A DNA stretch of 64,000 bases. It comes from Paraescarpia echinospica. Lineage: Eukaryota; Annelida; Polychaeta; Sabellida; Siboglinidae. Under the pieces are notes generated by a model. It did no database searches. It was not told the origin of the DNA and was given only the letters and a program-made list of their open reading frames with translations. Below, in pieces: positions 50,756 through 62,277 of this stretch (the stretch's first letter is position 1; the number at the start of each line of letters is the position of its first letter). The stretch spans positions 69,355,946 through 69,419,945 of the forward strand of contig CM034534.1 of NCBI GenBank assembly GCA_020002185.1. The letters run 5' to 3'. The translations under genes were made by a program, and so were the position numbers.

Positions 50756-51605
50756 AGGCAAGACTGTACCCCTGAAATTGCAAACTCAATTTGCATATGC
50801 CTCATTTGCATATTCAAACATAGATATGTGGATATTGAAATATACGTCTACAAATGTCACTCTGTAATAAAAAATAGCAGTCACATATTAATGATATTTT
50901 GCATGGATATAAGTTATTTAAAAGAATGAACCAACATCAAAAAGTTTTTGTCATTTTTTCTGACATTAATATAAAATGAAGCTGCCAGCGATGGGAAAAT
51001 ATCCTCGCCCATGTCTGTTATTCACAGAATTCACAATTTTCAACATAATTTCATTCTTCTGCCCCATCTCAGGCAGTATAGCATAAATAACATTTCTTCC
51101 AAATTTCATACAGATATCTGTAATATTTATTGACATATCATGCCAAACGTAATGGCTAACTGGGAAAACAATCAAAGCTGAGAAAAACACATTTAAAGTT
51201 TCAGTATGTGGTATTAACATATTATATTAATGAAACAAGGAGAGACAGAGCTCTGGCCATACATTGCTGTTTACAGACAACCAAAGAAATGGCCTGTTTT
51301 ATCGTACTTGACATTTGATAACAATATTGCCAGGCGTATACAACCGGTCAAGTTGGTACAAAAAGTTTTGATCTACGATAATTAGAAGTGACGATATGCA
51401 CCACACTTGTCTCACACATAATTAATTAGGTGAAAAACGAAAACAAAAGGATATTCACCTGTCTTGAAACAGGTGAATTGTCAATTTATTTGTTTGTTTT
51501 TGCAAAACATTGCACTGTATACTGAAAGTAGATAAGCAATAGATGCTGTTTTTGTGGAAAACTAAAAATTGAATTTTGTCAAATTTCAGGGGTGCAGTCT
51601 TGCCC
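50756..51605. mobile_element. ~850-bp mariner/Tc1-type MITE
   Basis: Left end AGGCAAGACTGTACCCCTGA and right end, inverted, GGGCAAGACTGCACCCCTGA, similar for about 27 bases. TA occurs just outside both ends (50754-50755, 51606-51607), the target duplication of Tc1/mariner elements. No transposase seen. Confidence 0.68.
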
Positions 51606-51607
51606 TA

Positions 51608-52984
51608 AGTACCACACCAAAGCAGTTTTTAAAAGGACGTGAAAACTCCATGCATAGTCCGTGGGTCTTTGGCATAATCTAAGTCTGCCTGCGGAGATGG
51701 GCCAACATAAAAACAATGCAAGACAAGATGAGTTGTCTTTATCCAAGTAGACCACTGTATATTGCGGTTATACCCAGAGATGACCCACCCAAAGGAAGCC
51801 ATACACCACTCATGCTCTAGACAGCAATGGAAGGATGCAGACTGCAGTGTTATCACTGCAATTGCACTGATACAGGATAAGGCAATGTGGGTTCTCATAT
51901 GAATTATGGTAGTTGAGGGCAGCAAGTGTCCTTCTGTTTTATATTGGTATTAGGATGGATGCCAGGGTAATTACTGCGGTGTGAGACAGATGGGGTGGAC
52001 TCACCTGGGGCATACTGGAAGCTTGTCAACAAATATCTACCCCCCCAAGTGAACTGGAAATTGTACATTCTGTTCACTTCTTTTATTTCAGCTAGGAATC
52101 TTGTTTAACATTTCTGGGTTTTTGTATTATAAGAGGGCGTTTCTGAATATCAATATGAGTAAATACCAGTAGAAATGGGAGGAGTGAATATTACCACTAT
52201 ATCTGTGTTTGCCCTTACAAGGGTAGTTAGCATTGAATAAACCAACTTCTGTGTCTCAGTTATGCAAGATAAAAGCAAATAGTTATTGGTCACCAAACAT
52301 AATGTTGCAAAATAATTTAAGTATTAATTTTATGACAGTAGACAGGGACTACAAATATCCCGTTAAATGGCAGCTTTATATTAGTGTCATTATATTAATA
52401 AATGCATAGATTTATTTAATGTAATGATACATTTTGTTATATTGGTATGGTGTGGATACTGAGTTATGATGATACGAGGTATTAACTATGTGGATCACAA
52501 ACATAATGCACAGGGCCACAGGGATAATTCCAACCACTAATGAAATGGTTCACATGTAAACAAATGCAATATTTCAACAGTCTCATATTAATGATTGTGA
52601 CATGATCGTTTGGCCCATACCATCTAAAAATGTAATTTAAAGTAATTACCTGCATCCCTCCCATTTGTAATCAACCATGCTTTGAGATATACTTCAAAAA
52701 ACGTTTCATACTTACGTTGATGGCTAAGATCAGCAATTGTTTGTGTCAAATAATCGGAGTCAAGTCTCAGTAATCCCGTGCCTGCCTATGCTTGCATGTT
52801 TTCTGGCCACTGGGGTGTGGGTCTCGGGGCACCTGAAGCCAGTGTTGTGCCTGGACTGTGTGTGGTAGTCTCCCCACTTCGCTGCTGGCCACACACTGAC
52901 TGAGAAGGTGTGATAGGGCAGCCAACTCCCTGCCTCTCACACCATGTGGCCCTGTCTGCCCACCATGGCTTAGTGGTTCCTGCA
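51608..52984. other. Intron 3 DNA without recognised genes
   Basis: A GC-richer patch at 52770-52980 borders a GT microsatellite. No coding homology. Confidence 0.45.
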
Positions 52985-53187
52985 CGGGTGTATGTGTGTG
53001 CGTGTGTGTGTGGTGTATGGTGTGTGTGTGGGGTGTGTGTGTGGTGTGTGTGTGTGGTGTGTGTGTGTGGTGTGGTGTGTGTGTGGTGTGTGTGTGTGTG
53101 TGTATGGTGTGTGTGTGTGGTGTGTGTGGTGTGTGTGTGTAGTGTGTGTGTGTTGTGTGTGTGTGGTGTGTTTGGTGTGTGTGTGCA
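52985..53187. repeat. GT-rich compound microsatellite
   Basis: GT runs separated by extra G (GTGTGTGTGGTGTG pattern) over about 200 bases. Confidence 0.95.
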
Positions 53188-53384
53188 TTTGCAATATTGA
53201 AGTTTTGTTATTATTTACCTAATGTATACCTGTATGTAATACAGTGCCTGTGTATAATCATGATTGCACCTGTGTTTGTACTTTGTAATATGTATGTAGT
53301 GTGTAGTTTATATTTCAGTGTGTATATATTTGTATACATTTGTGTGTATGTGTGTACATAACATGGACCGAAGAATTATATCAC

Positions 53385-53522
53385 ATCAGAAGAATGAGGT
53401 TACATAAGAAAAACAAGGTCAGGTCAGAAGAATCACGCTAGGTCAGAAAAAAGAGGTCATGTCACAAGAATTGGGTCATGTCACAATAATGAGGTCATAT
53501 CAGAAGAACCAGGTTGTGGGAG
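53385..53522. repeat. Degenerate ~19-bp tandem repeat
   Basis: Repeats of AGGTCATGTCACAAGAATGA type, about seven imperfect copies. Confidence 0.65.
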
Positions 53523-53534
53523 AAAAAGATGCCA

Positions 53535-53652
53535 CAACACTTGACTGTTGGATCCGTTGCGCGTATGAAGACAACACTTGACTGCTGGATCCGTTGCGCG
53601 TATGAAGACAACACTTGACTGTTGGATCTGTTGCGCGTATGAAGACAACATG
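53535..53652. repeat. 37-bp tandem repeat, about 3 copies
   Basis: Unit ACAACACTTGACTGTTGGAT plus CCGTTGCGCGTATGAAG. Copies differ by one or two bases. Confidence 0.9.
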
Positions 53653-55501
53653 CAGTTGTTATGACGTGTTTACTTGGGGAGCATCTTTAACATAATCGAT
53701 CTTCTGCAGAAAACAGTTCAAACAAGCTGATAAAAAAATACCTGTTGATTTTCTTAAGTCTCAAAGTACAAATTTGCAGTGAAACCATTAATATTTCAGC
53801 CAATGAAAAAATTGTGATCTAACCCTAATAATAGTTATATTGATTGAAATCATTAATTGTTTCTGTCCTGCTTTGAAGCGGAGTTTATCACATGACATAC
53901 CCTAGTGGTGAGTCAGACAGACACCCAAGATATATGTGTGTGGAGCAGTCTTCACTGATGGCCCAACTCTGTCTAACTGTCATAAACATTCACTCAAAGG
54001 TAATCTAGATGAATGTGCTGCCTTATTTCTCAGACAAACTAACTGACCTTAGATGTTTAAATTAATTTCCTAGAATTTATGTTATGCAATGTGTACATTG
54101 ACATTTTGTGATATTCCCTAACAAACAATTGGTAATGACACGAACATCAAATTTACTGTTGTTATTTTTTAAGAACAAGTCAACTTATTGACTGGTTGTC
54201 TCACCAGCATGGTTTGGTGGAAGACCTAGAAATACACTAACGCTGTATGAGCAATTGCACTTATAGAGAGTTCTGTAGCCACATTATGGCTAATATTAAA
54301 AACGTTAAACATATCAGCTATCAGGCATGCCGTATATCTTACCTGAAATTCTGTATAAATCCCTATAAGTCAGTATCATTATTTTCATCGATCAAAATTA
54401 AACTTATGGGCTAACAGAAATGCCACATTTTATATGTTGAAATCCATATTTTGACATGAAATTCTGCATTTATAAAGCCCTAAATACATAATGTTCCTAT
54501 TTTGATCATGTGTCACCTTTTACCATGCTACAAATCATAGGTAGGCCGACATCAATCAAAATCCTCTAACTGTTATCAGAAACCTGCATTGCACCACGTG
54601 CCTTGCTCTTTCAGCACCATAATTTGCCAGTAAATGTTATCATTGTGTGGAAAAGATCAGAAAATGTAATTTATCACGATTTTTCCATTTGAAACAAATC
54701 CACATACAGCATACATCCATATTCCTACAATTTTGTAGTATTTATTTGTAAATTATTCTTAGTACTACGAAACATCGTGAAAAGGTTAAATTGCCAAATT
54801 AGGTTTAATAAGCCCGTAACTTTATTCTGCAATTTATTTTGCCCACGAAAGCAAAACAAATTCTGGTAGGTGTTTCTGATTATGCTTTGCAAAAAGTAAA
54901 TGATGTGTGCACTAAACCAGTCTTAGCCAAGTTAATTTCGCAATTACATTGACAAATGGAGTAGTTAGGCAATTTGTGATATAATATACCTGGTACCTCT
55001 GTTGATGAATGATCACTTTTCATAGAAACCATAGAAGCAGCATTATTTTCTGGGTAACTATGCAATAATTTTTATGTGTCATTAGATCCTTTTGTGTATC
55101 TGCTATGCGCTCGGGGTATTTGTATGGTTTTGTATTGGAAGGTTTTTAATGAGCTTTGCTTGAGAATATCAACTGACAACAAGTTTGTAGATTTACATAC
55201 AATAAAAATTCTAGGACAACCCACCCAGCCACAACATATCGCATTTCACATGTGTAATTTATAGTTGATTAGTATATTTTGAACCATCTTATATGAAATT
55301 CAATATCTTGAAAAAGCACAACTTGCTGTGTTACGAAACAAAGTAAAAAAAAGTTACATGTCAAAAACTAGGCACACCATATCTTGGTGATTTTATGTGG
55401 CCACTGCGGGGACTAGGAGTCATTATAATGACGTAGGATCTAAAGTATTAAGTATTGACACACATGTAGGGTATGACTGAAACCATCTTCTTTCCATGCA
55501 G
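53653..55501. other. 3' part of intron 3 without recognised features
   Basis: AT-rich; ends at the exon 4 acceptor. Confidence 0.5.
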
Positions 55502-55765
55502 AAAACAGACACGTCACCCACACAAGGCCACAGATTGTGTCATGAGTGTCAACATAAGGGAATCGACCCCCACAGACCCATCCCGCACTCGGTTGCAGTC
55601 GATTCCAACACCGACTCCAACAACTACCCATGTCACAGTGACTGTATGAATGGCTGCCACATGACTAGCAATGGTCGAAGTACAAACGGCCTGTTGAGGC
55701 AGCGTGCAGACAAGTACGGGGACGCACCCCACGCGAGAAATGTAGTCACCAAACAACACATCAAG
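55502..55765 (+). CDS. SLC39A13: ZIP13-like exon 4: Cys/His-rich cytosolic loop
   Basis: Acceptor CATGCAG ending at 55501; donor AAG|GTGAAG at 55766. A phase 0-0 exon of 88 codons (residues 191-278) filling the TM3-TM4 loop. The loop is hydrophilic, with a CHEC motif (Cys203, Cys206) flanked by His200, His204 and His208. A second cluster holds Cys234, Cys238 and Cys242 with His235 and His243. In LIV-1 ZIPs this loop is generally variable and often metal-binding. The conserved step into exon 5 (HIK then TCGWLNL) matches the ZIP13 pattern IKVSGYLNL, which supports the splice. Confidence 0.88.
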
Positions 55766-56255
55766 GTGAAGTGTTCTTCTTTAGATTTCGTCATCTTTAT
55801 ATATGTTTGTTTGTGTAATGTTATATCAGTACAGTAGTCACTTATGCCCCCCCATCTATGTCCACCCACCAATAGCGGCCACACTTTCTTTGCAATAATT
55901 GTTTTATCATTCAAAACAACCCCACTAGAGTGGCCATCCGCTTAACATGACCAGCAGCCTGGTTTTTATGTCATTTAACCCCTCTGCAATCGCCACTTGG
56001 TGGTCAAAAACCACAATCTAGGGTCCCATGATGATGTAATTTCAAACATGTGATTTATTCTATAACTGTATTGTATGTGATCTTTCCTAATTACTTGTAT
56101 TTTATTATTATTATTAACATGAGCAAGACTGTTGTTGGTTTTAATAAAAATTTAAATTAAATTGATAAAGTCCAATAAGTGAACATACACGCATGCATGC
56201 ACACACACATATATTCATGATTGCACATATATTGATCTCTGCTTTCACCCGACAG
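55766..56255 (+). other. SLC39A13: Intron 4 (490 bp)
   Basis: Donor GTGAAG, acceptor GACAG. The only intron under 1 kb; it has an ATT microsatellite at about 56103-56117 and no long satellite. Confidence 0.88.
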
Positions 56256-56345
56256 ACATGTGGTTGGCTGAACCTGTTCGCCAACGCCATTGACAACTTC
56301 ACCCATGGTCTGGCAGTGGCTGGCAGTTATTGCGTCGGCACAAAG
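56256..56345 (+). CDS. SLC39A13: ZIP13-like exon 5: TM4 with DNFTHG signature
   Basis: Acceptor GACAG ending at 56255; 30 codons in phase 0-0 (residues 279-308). Encodes TM4 with AIDNFTHGLAVAGSY. Asp291, Asn292 and His295 are in the positions of the LIV-1 TM4 metal site. The donor is AAG|GTCAAG, weak because of C at +3. A TCTG-rich microsatellite begins within about 15 bases of it. The intron before this exon is only 490 bp. Confidence 0.93.
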
Positions 56346-56356
56346 GTCAAGTTTCT

Positions 56357-57065
56357 TCATCCGTCTGTCTGTCTGTCTGTCTGTGTGTCTGTCTGTGTGT
56401 CTGTCTGTCCGTCCGTCCGTCCGTCCGTCTGTCCACCATCCGTCATTGGCCTATCTGTCTACAGTTTGTTTGTTCATTGTTTGTTTGTCTCTCAATTTAT
56501 CTCTACATATGTCCGTCCGTCCATCCATCTGTCCTTTCAACCATCTAACTGTCTGTCCATCCATCCATATGTCGGACGATTTCTTTGTCTGTCTGACTGT
56601 ATGTATGGGTGTCCATCTGTCTGCCAAATTTTCTATCCAACTGTCTGTCTATCCATCTGTTTATCTGTCCGTCTGTGTCTGTATGGCTGTCTGTCTGTCC
56701 GTCAGCATATCAGTCCATCTGTCTGTCCATCAGCCCATCTGTCAATCTGTTTGTCTGTCTGTTCATCTGTCTCTCTGTCCATCTATCCATCTGTCCATCC
56801 GTCCATCTGCCTCTCTGTCCATCTGTCTGTCCGTCCATCTGTTTGTCTGTCCATCCGTCCATTTGTCTGTCCGTCCATTTGTCCATCCATCCATCTGTCT
56901 GTCCGTCCATCTATCCGTCCGTCCATCTGTCTCTCTGTCCATCCATCCGTCTATCTATCCATCTGTCTGTCTATCCATCCGTCCATCTGTCTGTCTGTCC
57001 ATCTGTCCATCCGTCTGTCCATCACCGCATCGCTCCGTCTGTCTGTCACCTCATCTGTCCATCAG
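56357..57065. repeat. TCTG/TCCA/TCCG tetranucleotide array (~710 bp)
   Basis: Mixed tetranucleotides (GTCT, GTCC, ATCC, ATCT) from just after the exon 5 donor. Period 4 leaves all forward frames open, producing Cys-Leu-Ser-Val-rich ORFs that are not genes. Confidence 0.95.
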
Positions 57066-57205
57066 AATAACTGGACAGACAACCATAACTGCATTCTTTA
57101 TCCATCAACAAGTTTCATGTAGAATGATCAAATAAAACTGTTCATCTTCATGCACTGTAACAAGGAATATTCTCTATACTGTTTGTGGAACTTTGCATGT
57201 TGAGC
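57066..57205. other. Spacer between two arrays in intron 5
   Basis: Unique sequence of about 140 bases. Confidence 0.5.
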
Positions 57206-57652
57206 AAACACTAGTAACAAACACTGAGTCTCAAGTGCTAACAATAGTAACAAACACTGAGTCTCAAGTGCTAACAATAGTAACAAACACTGAGTCTCAA
57301 GTGCTAACAATAGTAACTTACACTGAGTCTCAAGTGCTAACAATAGGAGCAAACACTGAGTCTCAAGTGCTAACAATAGTAACAAACACTGAGTCTCAAG
57401 TGCTAACAATAGTAACAAACACTGAGTCTCAAGTGCTAACAATAGTAGCAAACACTGAGTCTCAAGTGCTAACAATAGTAGCAAACAGTGAGTCTCAAGT
57501 GCGAACTATAGTAGCAAACACTGAGTCTCAAGTGCTAACAATAGTAGCAAACACTGAGTCTCAAATGCTAACAATAGTAGCAAACACTGAGTCTCAAGTG
57601 CTAACAATGGTAGCAAACACTGAGTCTCAAGTGCAAACAATAGTAGCAAAAA
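57206..57652. repeat. 33-bp satellite, about 13.5 copies
   Basis: Unit ACAAACACTGAGTCTCAAGT, GCTAACAATAGTA; period 33. Open on both strands because 33 is a multiple of three and no stop is present. It ends about 80 bases before the exon 6 acceptor. Confidence 0.95.
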
Positions 57653-57730
57653 ACATGCAATTGACAAGACTATTCTGATACTGTAATCAGTATCAAGGGA
57701 GACTATTTCATGAGGTGACATGTGCTGCAG

Positions 57731-57844
57731 ACGGGAGTCCTCACGACACTGGCCATCCTCCTTCATGAGCTGCCTCATGAGGTGGGGGACTTCGCCATCC
57801 TCCTGCGGTCAGGGTTTGACCGGAGGCAGGCTGCCAAGGCCCAG
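57731..57844 (+). CDS. SLC39A13: ZIP13-like exon 6: TM5 with HELPHE metal site
   Basis: Acceptor GCTGCAG ending at 57730; donor CAG|GTGTGT at 57845; 38 codons in phase 0-0 (residues 309-346). Contains [16 protein letters not shown] (His320, Glu321, His324, Glu325, Asp328), the HEXPHEXGD signature of LIV-1 ZIP transporters. A conserved GFDR turn leads into TM6. All motif residues are intact, so the gene looks functional. Confidence 0.95.
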
Positions 57845-58249
57845 GTGTGTTCTCCCGATACAGATTACTTAGTGTCTTCCACACCTTCCCAATACAACGC
57901 AAGATATCCCGCTTTTTTCAGATTTTTTTTAACATGCTCCCAACCTCCCACTTTCAAACAAAAAACTCCCAATTTTTTTCATGTTTTGTCTTTGATTTTC
58001 AATGTGTTTTGCTTAATAAAGTTTATTTTTGTACAGTTGTACGATATAATTTAATGAATCATTGATGAAAAAACCTGAGCATTGTTTCTCTTGCAAATAT
58101 TCAGATTTTTTCACATATATATAAATACACTGGATAAGTGGAATAATTGTTCTTGATAAACCTCCTGCTATGCACCTTGTGTGGGGGCTCTCCTTTAATT
58201 TTCTTATATCAACACATGCAGTTTGTGCGCGCGTGCGTGCGTACGTGTT
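57845..58249. other. 5' part of intron 6
   Basis: Unique AT-rich sequence with a short GCGCGTGCGTGCGT run near 58227 leading into the satellite. Confidence 0.5.
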
Positions 58250-61200
58250 TAAAGTAACTCTCTCTCCAGGTATTGTACCACATGTAGGAGTAAGATTTTG
58301 TTAAAGTAACTCTCTCCAGTTATTGTACCACATGTAGGAGTAAGATTTTTTTAAAGTAACTCTCCAGTTATTGTACCACATGTAGGAATAAGATTGTGTT
58401 AAAGTAACTCTCTCTCCAGTTATTGTACCACTTGTAGGAATAAGATTTTGTTAAAGTAACTCTTTCTCCAGGTATTGTACCACATGTAAGAATAAGATTT
58501 TGTTAAAGTAACTCTCTCCAGTTATTGTACCACATGTAGGAATAAGATTTTGTTAAAGTAACTCTCCAGTTATTGTACCACATGTAGGAATAAGATTTTG
58601 TTAAAGTAACTCTCTCCAGTTATTGTACCACATGTAGGAGTAAGATTTTGTTAAAGTAACTCTCCAGTTATTGTACCACATGTAGGAATAATATTTTTTT
58701 AAAGTAACTCTCCAGTTATTGTACCACATGTAGGAATAAGATTTTGTTAAAGTAACTCTCTCCAGTTATTGTACCACATGTAGGAATAAGATTTTGTTAA
58801 AGTAACTCTCCAGTTATTGTACCACATGTAGGAGTAAGATTTTGTTAAAGTAACTCTCTCCAGTTATTGTACCACATGTAGGAATAAGATTTTGTTAAAG
58901 TAACTCTCCAGTTATTGTACCACATGTAGGAGTAAGATTTTGTTAAAGTAACACTCTCCAGTTATTGTACCACATGTAGGAGTAAGATTTTGTTAAAGTA
59001 ACTCTCCAGGTATTGTACCACATGTAGGAATAAGATTTTGTTAAAGTAACTCTTTCTCCAGATATTGTACCACATGTAGGAGTAAGATTTTGTTAAAGTA
59101 ACTCTCCAGTTATTGTACTACATGTAGGAGTAAGATTTTGTTAAAGTAACTCTCCAGTTATTGTACCACATCTAGGAATAAGATTTTGTTAAAGTAACTC
59201 TCTCCAGTTATTGTACCACATGTAGGAGTAAGATTTTGTTAAAGTAACTCTCTCCAGTTATTGTACCACATGTAGGAGTAAGATTTTGTTAAAGTAACTC
59301 TCTCCAGTTATTGTACCACATGTAGGAGTAAGATTTTGTTAAAGTAACTCTCCAGGTATTGTACCACATGTAGGAATAAGATTTTGTTAAAGTAACTCTC
59401 TCCAGTTATTGTACCACATGTAGGAGTAAGATTTTGTTAAAGTAACTCTCTCCAGTTATTGTACCACATGTAGGAGTAAGATTTTGTTAAAGTAACTATC
59501 TCCAGGTATTGTACCACATGTAGGAATAAGATTTTGTTAAAGTAACTCTCTCTCCAGTTATTGTACCACATGTAGGAGTAAGATTTTGTTAAAGTAACTC
59601 TCTCCAGGTATTGTACCACATGTAGGAATAAGATTTTGTTAAAGTAACTCTCTCTCCAGTTATTGTACCACATGTAGGAGTAAGATTTTGTTAAAGTAAC
59701 TCTCTCCAGTTATTGTACCACATGTAGGAATAAGATTTTGTTAAAGTAACTCTCTCTCCAGGTATTGTACCACATGTAGGAGTAAGATTTTGTTAAAGTA
59801 ACTCTCTCTCCAGGTATTGTACCACATGTAGGAATAAGATTTTGTTAAAGTAACTCTCTCTCCAGGTATTGTACCACATGTAGGAGTAAGATTTTGTTAA
59901 AGTAACTCTCTCCAGTTATTGTACCACATGTAGGAGTAAGATTTTGTTAAAGTAACTCTCTCCAGTTATTGTACCACATGTAGGAATAAGATTTTGTTAA
60001 AGTAACTCTCTCTCCAGGTATTGTACCACATGTAGGAGTAAGATTTTGTTAAAGTAACTCTCTCCAGGTATTGTACCACATGTAGGAATAAGATTTTGTT
60101 AAAGTAACTCTCCAGTTATTGTACCACATGTAGGAGTAAGATTTTGTTAAAGTAACTCTCTCCAGTTATTGTACCACATGTAGGAGTAAGATTTTGTTAA
60201 AGTAACTCTCTCCAGTTATTGTACCACATGTAGGAATAAGATTTTGTTAAAGTAACTCTCTCTCCAGGTATTGTACCACATGTAGGAATAAGATTTTGTT
60301 AAAGTAACTCTCTCTCCAGGTATTGTACCACATGTAGGAGTAAGATTTTGTTAAAGTAACTCTCTCCAGTTATTGTACCACATGTAGGAGTAAGATTTTG
60401 TTAAAGTAACTCTCTCTCCAGTTATTGTACCACATGTAGGAATAAGATTTTGTTAAAGTAACTCTCTCCAGGTATTGTACCACATGTAGGAGTAAGATTT
60501 TGTTAAAGTAACTCTTTCTCCAGGTATTGTACCACATGTAGGAGTAAGATTTTGTTAAAGTAACTCTCTCCAGTTATTGTACCACATGTAGGAGTAAGAT
60601 TTTGTTAAAGTAACTCTCCAGGTATTGTACCACATGTAGGAATAAGATTTTGTTAAAGTAACTCTCTCCAGTTATTGTACCACATGTAGGAGTAAGATTT
60701 TGTTAAAGTAACTCTCTCCAGTTATTGTACCACATGTAGGAGTAAGATTTTGTTAAAGTAACTATCTCCAGGTATTGTACCACATGCAGGAATAAGATTT
60801 TGTTAAAGTAACTCTCCAGTTATTGTACCACATGTAGGAGTAAGATTTTGTTAAAGTAACTCTCTCCAGGTATTGTACCACATGTAGGAATAAGATTTTG
60901 TTAAAGTAACTCTCTCCAGTTATTGTACGATATGTAGGAGTAAGATTTTGTTAAAGTAACTCTCTCCAGTTATTGTACCACATGTAGGAATAAGATTTTG
61001 TTAAAGTAACTCTCTCTCCAGGTATTGTACCACATGTAGGAGTAAGATTTTGTTAAAGTAACTCTCTCTCCAGGTATTGTACCACATGTAGGAATAAGAT
61101 TTTGTTAAAGTAACTCTCTCTCCAGGTATTGTACCACATGTAGGAGTAAGATTTTGTTAAAGTAACTCTCTCTCCAGTTATTGTACCACATGTAGGAGTA

Positions 61201-61918
61201 AGATTTTGTTAAAGTAACTCTCTCCAGTTATTGTACCACATGTAGGAATAAGATTTTGTTAAAGTAACTCTCTCTCCAGGTATTGTACCACATGTAGGAG
61301 TAAGATTTTGTTAAAGTAACTCTCTCTCCAGGTATTGTACCACATGTAGGAATAAGATTTTGTTAAAGTAACTCTCTCTCCAGGTATTGTACCACATGTA
61401 GGAGTAAGATTTTGTTAAAGTAACTCTCTCTCCAGTTATTGTACCACATGTAGGAGTAAGATTTTGTTAAAGTAACTCTCTCCAGTTATTGTACCACATG
61501 TAGGAATAAGATTTTGTTAAAGTAACTCTCTCTCCAGGTATTGTACCACATGTAGGAATAAGATTTTGTTAAAGTAACTCTCTCTCCAGGTATTGTACCA
61601 CATGTAGGAGTAAGATTTTGTTAAAGTAACTCTCTCTCCAGTTATTGTACCACATGTAGGAGTAAGATTTTGTTAAAGTAACTCTCTCTCCAGTTATTGT
61701 ACCACATGTAGGAATAAGATTTTGTTAAAGTAACTCTCTCCAGGTATTGTACCACATGTAGGAGTAAGATTTTGTTAAAGTAACTCTTTCTCCAGGTATT
61801 GTACTACATGTAGGAGTAAGATTTTGTTAAAGTAACTCTCTCCAGTTATTGTACCACATGTAGGAATAAGATTTTGTTAAAGTAACTCTCTCTCCAGGTA
61901 TTGTACCACTTGTAGGAA
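58250..61918. repeat. 50-bp satellite, about 74 copies, with embedded CT microsatellite
   Basis: Unit AGTAACTCTCTCCAGTTATT, GTACCACATGTAGGAGTAAG, ATTTTGTTAA; length 48-52 through variation in the CT run. Two further variable sites are CAGTTATTG/CAGGTATTG and GGAGTAAG/GGAATAAG. Blocks of about 25 units recur with an offset near 1.26 kb across 59.3-61.9 kb. It makes up most of intron 6. Confidence 0.97.
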
Positions 61919-62207
61919 CATTTAAGATGAGTCTATTTAGTTGTCATATTGAATCTGTTTTTAAAACTACCTGCTAGCGCTACATGTATAGATGGGATGA
62001 TGAGAATATTTATGGCTCGGTTTGGCTGACTTCATGACTAATCAGATACTAAAAATGTCTTAAGATCACAAAACTAGCCCTACGCTATGATTCGATAAAA
62101 GTGGCCTTGACTATCAATGAATGATATACATTTGTAATAAAATTAAAAGAACATATTTAAATAGTTTTATTAACCCTCATGACAGTCAATTCTCTTTTGT
62201 GTTTCAG
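61919..62207. other. 3' part of intron 6
   Basis: Unique sequence ending in the pyrimidine tract and acceptor of exon 7. Confidence 0.5.
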
Positions 62208-62277
62208 TTGATCACGGCTTCGGGGGCATTGATTGGTGCTCTAGCTGCACTGGTCGCTGAATCTGCTCAGGAGGCTG
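62208..62277 (+). CDS. SLC39A13: ZIP13-like exon 7: TM6
   Basis: Acceptor TTTCAG ending at 62207 behind a good pyrimidine tract; donor G|GTAGGT at 62278. Encodes residues 347-369 plus one base of codon 370. The small-residue helix ASGALIGALAALVAESAQ corresponds to ZIP13 TM6. The preceding intron is almost wholly a 50-bp satellite. Confidence 0.9.

Noticed and set aside
56193..57135. 300-residue Cys-Leu-Ser-Val-rich ORFs
   Set aside because: Tetranucleotide microsatellite; only the first part (56256-56345) is real coding sequence, as exon 5.
57128..57678. Open frames on both strands with 11-residue repeats
   Set aside because: 33-bp satellite, multiple of three, no stops; no unique protein sequence.
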